A stretch of DNA of 5,661 bases from Planctomycetia bacterium (GTDB taxonomy: Bacteria; Planctomycetota; Phycisphaerae; Phycisphaerales; SM1A02). The notes under the pieces are model-generated. The model saw only the letters and a program-made list of their open reading frames with translations, made no database searches and had not been told where the DNA came from. The stretch lies in NCBI GenBank assembly GCA_005798965.1, contig SYIB01000196.1, forward strand, positions 1-5,661, in the 5' to 3' direction. Positions within the stretch are counted from its first letter, which is position 1, and the number at the start of each line of letters is the position of its first letter. Position numbers and translations under genes: made by a program. This document shows positions 1 through 5,374 of this stretch, one piece after another.

Positions 1-317
1 GCATCGCCATCGCGCGCGCCGTGCTGGCGGATCCGCGCCTGCTCATCCTCGACGAAGCGACGAGCAACCTTGACAGCGAAAGCGAACGCTTCATCCAGGC
101 TGCGCTCGCCACGCTCATGCGTTCGCGCACGAGCTTCGTGATCGCGCACCGGCTCAGCACGATTCAGCACGCCGATCGCATCGTCGTGATCCGTGATGGC
201 CTCGTGGATGATCAAGGCACCCATGCCGAACTGATGGCGCGAAGCGAGCACTACCGGAACATGGTGGCGCTGCAGACGGCGCCGCCGGTGCCGTTGGCCA
301 CCGCCGCCACGACCTGA
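1..317 (+). CDS. ABC transporter ATP-binding protein, C-terminal fragment (exporter type)
   Basis: This is the 3' end of an ATPase gene; the 5' part lies outside the window. The frame begins at base 3 and gives 104 residues before a TGA at 315-317. Directly visible are the end of the helix that follows the ABC signature (IAIARAVL, residues 1-8), a Walker B strand with its catalytic glutamate (LLILDE, 13-18), the D-loop (SNLD, 21-24) and the switch histidine (IAHRLST, H49). This order and the Asp-rich HRLSTIQHADRI segment are typical of MsbA/lipid or multidrug exporters whose ATPase is fused behind a six-helix membrane domain. The upstream part that would prove the fusion is not visible. The substrate cannot be told. 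The gene runs towards the carotenoid operon and its stop codon is 16 bp from the last operon gene, so it is probably a separate transcription unit. Confidence 0.93.
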   Translation, partial: IAIARAVLADPRLLILDEATSNLDSESERFIQAALATLMRSRTSFVIAHRLSTIQHADRIVVIRDGLVDDQGTHAELMARSEHYRNMVALQTAPPVPLATAATT

Positions 318-342
318 CGCACTGATGACGGCGTCATGACGC
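315..342. other. Cluster of small palindromes at the convergent gene junction
   Basis: The sequence TGACG or its complement occurs four times in 27 bp (315-319, 326-330, 332-336, 337-341). These copies make several overlapping dyads: TGACGC/GCGTCA with a 10-nt loop (315-320 with 331-336), ATGAC-GGC-GTCAT (325-337), and a perfect 12-bp palindrome at 331-342. Both stop codons lie inside them. They could form a two-way hairpin that ends transcripts from both sides, but there is no clear T-run on either strand, so the role is uncertain. Confidence 0.4.
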
Positions 343-1500
343 CGGCACGCCGGCGGTCCGACCTTTCCAGGCACGGCGTCCGGTCAAGTGCAGCCACAGG
401 CTGTGCCACTGGATCGCCGTGAGCATGGCAATGCCCACCGGGTGCAGCGCCACCGAAGCCCAGCTGTGCACGAAGCGTCGAGCGAGCACGAGGCGCTGCG
501 CAAAGCCCGCCACGATCGTGAGCGCAGCGACCCATGGCACCCACGGAGCCACGACTGCCCCAGCAAGCCAAGCCAGCAGCGTGACCCACGGCAGCAGCAC
601 GGCACACCCGTGGAGCACAGTCACGAACAGCAGGAGCGCCGGCGAACCAAGGCCTTCGTAGGCATTCTTGGCAAAGCCCCTCCAGACCTGACCAAGCCCC
701 CGGTACATCCTGCACTCGACCAGGTCGGTGCCATCGAAAAGATCGGTTCTGAACCCAGCGCTCCGGAAGGCCCGCGGCATCTTGATGCCATCGTGCATGC
801 TCGCACGGAAGGCTGCGTGCCCTCCGCTGGCGGCCCATGCCTCGCGCCGGGCCAGGATGAACTGACCGCACGCGCCGCTCGCAGCGGGGCTTGCGGTGTT
901 GCGCATGCGACCCATGGGCAGGTACGAGAGCAGCACGAAGGAGATCAGCGGGATGACCGCATGCTCAGCCCACGATGCCGTGACCTGACGAGGCACCGTC
1001 GACAGCAAGTCTGCACCGAGTGATTCAGCGCGGGCGAGCGTCCGGGCGACGCAGTCAGGCTCGAATCGAACGTCGGCATCCGTGAAGAGCACCCAAGTTC
1101 CATGGGCAGCCCGACCCATGCGCTCGCACCCCCACTGCTTGCCGTTCCACCCATCCGGCAGCGGCTGCGTGGGCACCACGCGCACCCGGGAATCTTCAGC
1201 GACGAGCCGCGCAAGGATGGTTGGCGTAGCGTCGGTGCTCTGGTCGTCGTAGACCAGCACCTCGACGGAGACATCCACGCTGGCGAGCACGCTGCGCACA
1301 CACGCCTCGATGTTCGACTCCTCATTGCGCGCGGGGATGCACACGCTCACTGCCGGCGCCGCACCGCACCGCGCCGGGCGATCGCCACGCACCGTCCGTG
1401 TGTAGAAGCGAAGGTTCGACACCATCCCCCCCCACGCGATCGCCGCGCCGAACGCGCCAGTGACCGTGCCAACAGCGAACAACGTCGACGCCAGGCTCAT
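334..1500 (-). CDS. crtQ: Membrane-anchored family 2 glycosyltransferase, carotenoid CrtQ-like
   Basis: This 388-residue protein is a GT-A fold, family 2 glycosyltransferase. Visible motifs in order are the start of the nucleotide-sugar domain (IPARNEE, 55-61), the DDQSTD loop (85-90), the metal-binding DAD (141-143), an acceptor/base region HDGIK (236-240) and RMYRGLGQVWRG (264-275), which takes the place of the QxxRW motif. Hydrophobic segments at about 7-27, 182-197, 287-309, 311-335 and 348-370 place it in the cytoplasmic membrane. The general plan (N-terminal anchor, catalytic domain, helices at the C-terminus) is that of Staphylococcus CrtQ, which glycosylates the carboxyl of diaponeurosporenoate; HpnB-like enzymes are related. 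It is last in the operon, and its ATG overlaps the acyltransferase stop as ATGA. A weak GGCAGG six bases upstream may help initiation. The crtQ name rests on similarity plus context; the sugar is unknown. Confidence 0.82.
   Translation of the reverse strand: MSLASTLFAVGTVTGAFGAAIAWGGMVSNLRFYTRTVRGDRPARCGAAPAVSVCIPARNEESNIEACVRSVLASVDVSVEVLVYDDQSTDATPTILARLVAEDSRVRVVPTQPLPDGWNGKQWGCERMGRAAHGTWVLFTDADVRFEPDCVARTLARAESLGADLLSTVPRQVTASWAEHAVIPLISFVLLSYLPMGRMRNTASPAASGACGQFILARREAWAASGGHAAFRASMHDGIKMPRAFRSAGFRTDLFDGTDLVECRMYRGLGQVWRGFAKNAYEGLGSPALLLFVTVLHGCAVLLPWVTLLAWLAGAVVAPWVPWVAALTIVAGFAQRLVLARRFVHSWASVALHPVGIAMLTAIQWHSLWLHLTGRRAWKGRTAGVPAS
340..355 (+). terminator. Possible terminator hairpin downstream of the ABC gene
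   Basis: A 6-bp all-GC stem (CGCCGG, 340-345, with CCGGCG, 350-355) closes a 4-nt loop, 22 bases after the ABC stop codon. It is followed by a pyrimidine-rich stretch with only three consecutive Ts. The position suits a terminator for the rightward transcript, but the hairpin also lies in the 3' coding end of the glycosyltransferase, and it comes from two tandem copies of ACGCCGGC (339-354). It could therefore be a codon-bias accident. Confidence 0.28.
1426..1433 (-). repeat. Homopolymer of eight G (coding strand) early in the glycosyltransferase
   Basis: Eight consecutive C on the plus strand read as G8 in the gene, spanning the Trp-Gly-Gly codons 23-25 in the N-terminal membrane segment. 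It is in frame as given. Slippage by one base here would stop expression of nearly the whole enzyme. Confidence 0.95.
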
Positions 1501-2294
1501 CGTGGGCCTGCCCGTCGTGCACTGACATCGATCACCGCTCCCTCTCCGCGCGCGGCGAGGACCGCGTCATAGATGGGATTGATGGCGGCACCTGAGCCGC
1601 CGAACACGGTCTCGAACCGCGCCGGATCCCGCGACATCACAGACTCGGCGAGCTCTCGGCACGCCGCACCGAGCGCCGACTCGATCGCACGATGCCAGCC
1701 GCGCGCACTGGCCTCCGCGGGCGCATCGACCAAGCGTGCCCACAGGAAGGCCTCGGGGCGCTGCTCGGTCCAGAAGCCGTACTCGACCGCGAGCACCGCG
1801 ACCTTTGGCCCGAGCGCACGATGAGCCACGACGCCAACGCCGGGACGCAAGGCGACCGGGCTGCGCACGTCGACGAAGCGCCCCTGTGGGGTGATCCAGA
1901 GCGTGCTGCGAGGTTCGCGCGCAAACTCGCGTGCGCTGTAGTCGGCCAGGCGCGACAGGCTCGCCGGCGAGTCAGGCTCGACCCCGAACAGTCCGCAGCG
2001 TGAAAAGAAGCGAAACTTGCGCAGCATGGCTTCGTCGATCGGTGCGAAGACCCCTCGCTCACCAGCAGTCATGGGATGCAGCACGCAGGGAATCATCGGG
2101 TCCCACCAACTCGAGTGGTTCATGGCCACGATCGCAGGACCGTCATGCGAACCGACGGCACGCAACACCTCCATGGTGCCGGGCATGGCCCGCACGGCCG
2201 CGAAGCGCTTGCGCACGAGGCGCCGCACGTACCAGCCGAAGACACGCTTGAAGCGCGCGCTCGGCCGTCCATCGGTCAGGCCGGCTGCAGGCAC
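1497..2294 (-). CDS. PlsC-type acyltransferase (putative carotenoid glycoside acyltransferase)
   Basis: This 265-residue protein belongs to the lysophospholipid (1-acylglycerol-3-phosphate) acyltransferase superfamily. The catalytic HX4D box is clear (NHSSWWD, H60 and D65). The third block reads TPQGRF (135-140), where classical PlsC has EGTR, so Gln replaces Glu. RPGVGVVA (150-157) follows as the last conserved block. No transmembrane helix is obvious, so it is probably peripheral to the inner membrane. The start is placed at GTG 2294 because AGGAG sits 8 bases upstream; the ATG at 2342 lies deeper in the upstream gene and has no such support. The GTG lies 19 nt inside the end of the crtP-like gene. 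In this setting it most likely esterifies the sugar of a glycosyl carotenoid, the job done in Staphylococcus by the unrelated-looking CrtO. A general phospholipid role is the alternative. Confidence 0.83.
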   Translation of the reverse strand: MPAAGLTDGRPSARFKRVFGWYVRRLVRKRFAAVRAMPGTMEVLRAVGSHDGPAIVAMNHSSWWDPMIPCVLHPMTAGERGVFAPIDEAMLRKFRFFSRCGLFGVEPDSPASLSRLADYSAREFAREPRSTLWITPQGRFVDVRSPVALRPGVGVVAHRALGPKVAVLAVEYGFWTEQRPEAFLWARLVDAPAEASARGWHRAIESALGAACRELAESVMSRDPARFETVFGGSGAAINPIYDAVLAARGEGAVIDVSARRAGPR

Positions 2295-3844
2295 GCCTCG
2301 CGCTCCTGCACCTGGGCCGGACGGATGCCGGCGTCTTCGCAAACGGCGTTGGCCGCGGTGACGCCACTCATGAGGACCATGGGCACACCGGGGCCCGGAT
2401 TCGTGCTGCCGCCCGCAAGGTAGAGACCCTTGAGCACCTTGCTGCGATTGCGGGGCTTGAAGCCGCCGCGCAGCTTGCCGTGCGAGGCAAGGCCGTAGAT
2501 CGCGCCGCCTTCGGCGTTGTACATGCGGTCGATCATCGCGGGCGTCAGGCGGCGCTCGACCACGATGTGCTTTTCGATGTCGGTGAAGCCGTTGCGGCGG
2601 AGCTTGTCGATGATGACCGGTCGGTACTGATCAAAGAGCCCGCCCGGCGCATCCCACTCCTGGCCTTCGCGGCGGAATGGCGTGTGCACGAGGATGTACA
2701 GCGACTCGCAGCCCGCGGGAGCCTGGCCCGGATCGGTGCGGCTTGGGGCAGCGAGGTAGAGCGTCGGATCACGCGCCGGGATGCCCAGGCGGTAGATGTC
2801 ATCGAACTCGTGCTGGGAATCGCGACTGAACAGGAAGTTGTGGTGCAGGACGTGGTCGTACTGGCGGTCCAGGCCGAGGTAGAGCACCACGCCGCTGCAG
2901 GCAGGCGTGTACTTGCCGGCGATGTCCTCCTGCTCGGCACGTCCTTGCGGCGTACCGATGAGGTCACGGTTGGTGCGCTGCACATCGCAGTTGCTGACGA
3001 CCACGTCGGCGCGCAGCTGGCGGCCATCCTCCAGTTCCACGCCCACCGCCCGGCCGCTCTCCTGGATGATCCTGCGAACGCCCACGCCGGTGATCAGTTC
3101 CGCCTTCTCCTCACGGAGGATCCGCTCGAGGGATCGGGCCACCATGCGCGTACCACCCATGCTGTACATGCAGCCATGATCGACCTGTGCCGAGGCAATC
3201 AGCGTGAGGATGGCCGGCGCGAGGAACGGGCTCGAACCCACGTACTGCAGGAAGTGCTCGCACAGCTGGGCCATGTGCGGCTCGCCGATGTGCTTGTGGA
3301 TCGTGCCGGCCACCGTCGAATGCATGCGCATGTTCAGCACGTCGCCCAGCAGTCCGACGTCGCGCGCCGGGGGCTTGCGCATCAAGTCGCCGATGCCACC
3401 AAGGTCCTTGTAAAAGAAGACCTTGTCGCTCAGCCGGTACATGCGACGGCTGTACTCGACGAACGACTGCCAGCCCGCTCCGGCGCCGGCGCCGGGGAAC
3501 TGGCGCTCAAGCGCCGCAGCCATTGCAGCCGGATCTTTGCGAAGGTCGATCACCGTGCCGTCATCCCACATGCAGCGCCACTGCGGATCGAGGTCGACCA
3601 GGTCGAGGTACTCCGGCACCGATCGGCCGCTGCGCGAGATGATCCCGCGCACGACCTGCGGCATCGTGAGGATCGTCGGCCCCATGTCGAAGGTGAAGCC
3701 CTTCTCGGTGAGCACATTCATCTTGCCACCGAGGTGCTGGTTGCGCTCGACGACGGTGACGGCAAAGCCGTTGGTGGTGAGTTCGGTGGCCGCCGAGAGC
3801 CCGGCAAGGCCGCCGCCGATGACGATGGCAGTGGGTCGATTCAT
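2276..3844 (-). CDS. crtP: CrtP/CrtN-family FAD-dependent carotenoid oxidase/desaturase
   Basis: This 522-residue flavoprotein belongs to the phytoene-desaturase (CrtI/CrtN/CrtP) family, at about the usual length. The N-terminus holds the dinucleotide-binding fold (VIGGGLAGLSAA, 8-19, then VVER ending at 34) and the family segment GFTFDMGPTILTMP (49-62). The C-terminus has the second FAD-contact motif LAGGSTNPGPGVPMV (476-490). Several segments recall staphylococcal CrtP more than CrtN: IVIGGGL, PQWR followed by DGTVIDL, YVGSS (201-205), LHHNFLFS (333-340) and EGGAIYG (445-451). CrtP oxidises a terminal methyl of diaponeurosporene to an aldehyde, which fits the aldehyde dehydrogenase 8 bp upstream. 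A desaturase role is possible, because members of this family swap reactions. Start: the ATG at 3844 sits directly before the Rossmann strand; no Shine-Dalgarno is visible, but GAAACGAACC precedes it. Confidence 0.88.
   Translation of the reverse strand: MNRPTAIVIGGGLAGLSAATELTTNGFAVTVVERNQHLGGKMNVLTEKGFTFDMGPTILTMPQVVRGIISRSGRSVPEYLDLVDLDPQWRCMWDDGTVIDLRKDPAAMAAALERQFPGAGAGAGWQSFVEYSRRMYRLSDKVFFYKDLGGIGDLMRKPPARDVGLLGDVLNMRMHSTVAGTIHKHIGEPHMAQLCEHFLQYVGSSPFLAPAILTLIASAQVDHGCMYSMGGTRMVARSLERILREEKAELITGVGVRRIIQESGRAVGVELEDGRQLRADVVVSNCDVQRTNRDLIGTPQGRAEQEDIAGKYTPACSGVVLYLGLDRQYDHVLHHNFLFSRDSQHEFDDIYRLGIPARDPTLYLAAPSRTDPGQAPAGCESLYILVHTPFRREGQEWDAPGGLFDQYRPVIIDKLRRNGFTDIEKHIVVERRLTPAMIDRMYNAEGGAIYGLASHGKLRGGFKPRNRSKVLKGLYLAGGSTNPGPGVPMVLMSGVTAANAVCEDAGIRPAQVQEREACLQPA
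2303..2307 (-). promoter_or_regulatory. Ribosome binding site AGGAG deciding the acyltransferase start
   Basis: AGGAG is read on the minus strand with an 8-nt spacer to GTG 2294. It lies inside the last codons of the crtP-like gene, so ribosomes finishing that gene could re-initiate here. It is the only strong Shine-Dalgarno sequence I see ahead of any start in the window. Confidence 0.7.
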
Positions 3845-3852
3845 GGTTCGTT

Positions 3853-5301
3853 TCAGGTGGACGGGTCGTGACGACGGGTGAGGTTGGCTCGCATGATCCA
3901 GCCAAGCACGCGCAGCAGGAAGGATGGCGGTGGACCGACGGGAACATCGGCGCCTCGACGGGTCACCGCGATGGTGACAGGCCGGGTCATGGCCAGGAGA
4001 CCATCGGCGCCACGGCTCGTTCCCCAGCCGCTCTCGCCTGAGCCCGCGAGTGGAACCGCGGGATGGCCAGAGGCGACCACGCACTCGTTGATGGTGACGA
4101 TGCTCGCGCCAGTCGCTTCGACCATGGCGCGCGTTGGCGAGCCGCGAGTGAAGATGGATGCACTGAGGTTCTGGCCGTACCCGCGATGGCGCTCGAGCGC
4201 AGCCGCATCATCGCGCTCGACGAGCACGGCAAGCGCCGGGCCGAAGTGCTCGCCGCGCGCGAGGGCACACGACGGCGGGGCATCGACCACGACCTGCGGA
4301 CGCATCGAACGGCCACGCGGGGACTCGAGGACGCCCGTGATCGGCGTGCCGCCGGCCGCCACAGCTTCGTGAATCACCGCACCGACCTGACAGGCTGCCG
4401 GCTCGTCAATCAGCGCCAACGGAGGCGCCGCCGCCGCGAGCACGCGCAGCTCATGAAGGAATGCCGGTGCAGCCTCTCGGGCCACGATGGCACGGCGAGG
4501 CGCCATGCAGGTCTGGCCCGCATTCATGGTGAAACCGTTCCACACCGCTCGTGCTGCGCGCACCGGATCGGCATCGGCGAGCACGAGCGCACTGTCCGAG
4601 CCCGAGAGTTCGAGCGTCGAGGGAATCATGTCGAGTGCGCAGCGCTGCGCCACCCGGCGCCCAACGGCACTCGAACCGGTGAACACGACATGGTCGAACC
4701 GCCCTCCAGCGAGAAGACGCTCCCCTGCCTCGCGCGTGGCGTCCGTCCAGACCAACATGCCATCGGGCAGTCCCCGAACCAACAGGCCCAGCAGCGCTGC
4801 GTGGGTGCGCGGGCATCGCTCGCTCGGCTTGACCGTCACTCGATTGCCGGCCATCAGCGCATGCACGATCTGGACCCCGAGCAACTGCAGTGGGTAGTTC
4901 CAGGTGCCGATGATCGCCACATGGCCGAGCGGCGCGCGCTCAGTACGGATGGACCGACCGAGGAACATGGCGCTGCCCCAGCCCGCACTGCGGGGTGCCA
5001 GAATGGACGGTGCATGCTTGGCGCTCCATCGCATCGCCGCCAGGAGCGCCATCACATCAGCGATCGCGGCTTCGTGCAGTGGCTTGCCAACCTCGTCTGC
5101 CACCAGCGCGGCAAGGTCACCAGCGTTGCCGGCGAGGGCCTCGATCCTGCCCTCCAACCATTCGACACGCCGCCCAAGCCCGCCCCAGGAGGCCGGCGCC
5201 ACCGCCGAACACCCGCAACACGGCAGAGCGCATCGTGCCCCTCTGTCCTGCTGCGCAGATGAGTTCAGGATGGGATCGGCAACGGCTGCAGGCACGTTCA
5301 T
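3853..5301 (-). CDS. aldH: NAD(P)-dependent aldehyde dehydrogenase, probable carotenoid aldehyde dehydrogenase
   Basis: This 482-residue protein of the ALDH superfamily would oxidise an apocarotenoid terminal aldehyde to the acid, the step between CrtP and CrtQ. Seen in order from the chosen start: GTWNYP with the catalytic Asn (N135), VKPSE (K158, cofactor ribose/phosphate contact), FTGSSAVGR (207-215, pyrophosphate loop), LELSG with the general-base Glu (E231; the second Gly of the common LELGG is Ser), GQTC with the nucleophile Cys (C265) and EHFGP (E351, nicotinamide-ribose side). The catalytic set is complete. The tail PPPSFLLRVLGWIMRANLTRR (from 457; hydrophobic part 460-469) may bind membrane. 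Residues 24-31 contain four cysteines, an odd N-terminus. The start at ATG 5301 is preferred because it leaves a 73-bp gap to the divergent gene; ATGs at 5412 and 5418 would overlap it. First gene of the operon. Confidence 0.87.
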   Translation of the reverse strand: MNVPAAVADPILNSSAQQDRGARCALPCCGCSAVAPASWGGLGRRVEWLEGRIEALAGNAGDLAALVADEVGKPLHEAAIADVMALLAAMRWSAKHAPSILAPRSAGWGSAMFLGRSIRTERAPLGHVAIIGTWNYPLQLLGVQIVHALMAGNRVTVKPSERCPRTHAALLGLLVRGLPDGMLVWTDATREAGERLLAGGRFDHVVFTGSSAVGRRVAQRCALDMIPSTLELSGSDSALVLADADPVRAARAVWNGFTMNAGQTCMAPRRAIVAREAAPAFLHELRVLAAAAPPLALIDEPAACQVGAVIHEAVAAGGTPITGVLESPRGRSMRPQVVVDAPPSCALARGEHFGPALAVLVERDDAAALERHRGYGQNLSASIFTRGSPTRAMVEATGASIVTINECVVASGHPAVPLAGSGESGWGTSRGADGLLAMTRPVTIAVTRRGADVPVGPPPSFLLRVLGWIMRANLTRRHDPST

Positions 5302-5307
5302 CGGGAC

Positions 5308-5369
5308 AGGTTTCGCACCCTTCCAAGGCGCGGATTCGTGAATCCGGGCTCCGGGGTGGCCCGAAACCT
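5308..5369. promoter_or_regulatory. Symmetric divergent control region (candidate shared operator/bidirectional promoter)
   Basis: The gap between the two divergent starts carries nested inverted repeats on one axis, between 5338 and 5339. The inner repeat is CGGATTC-GT-GAATCCG (5331-5346), which extends to 5328-5349 with one mismatched pair. The outer repeat is AGGTTTCG (5308-5315) with CGAAACCT (5362-5369). Seen from either gene, CGAAACCT stands 5 or 6 bases before the start codon. No good sigma-70 -35/-10 pair is recognisable. A dimeric regulator bound at the inner palindrome could control both directions; a long hairpin is the alternative. Confidence 0.5.
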
Positions 5370-5374
5370 CCACT

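Noticed and set aside
339..354. Tandem ACGCCGGC direct repeat
   Set aside because: Two 8-bp units inside coding sequence are too few for a repeat array; there is no CRISPR-like spacing anywhere in the window.
388..1023. 211-residue open frame on the plus strand
   Set aside because: It is antisense to the glycosyltransferase, whose motifs are in the minus frame; no family features of its own.
2295..2342. ATG at 2342 as start of the acyltransferase
   Set aside because: The extra 16 residues are an Arg/Gly/Pro string encoded inside crtP; GTG 2294 has a well-spaced AGGAG.
2480..3871. 463-residue open frame on the plus strand
   Set aside because: It lies wholly antisense to the crtP-like gene, has an Arg/His/Ala/Val-rich composition with no recognisable motif, and is expected from GC-rich codon bias on the opposite strand.
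3845..4084. Upstream extension of the crtP-like frame to 4084
   Set aside because: It runs through the 3' end of the aldehyde dehydrogenase; the ATG at 3844 sits exactly before the FAD-binding strand.
4063..5262. 399-residue open frame on the plus strand
   Set aside because: It is antisense to the aldehyde dehydrogenase with its full catalytic set; the frame is very Arg/His-rich and shows no domain.
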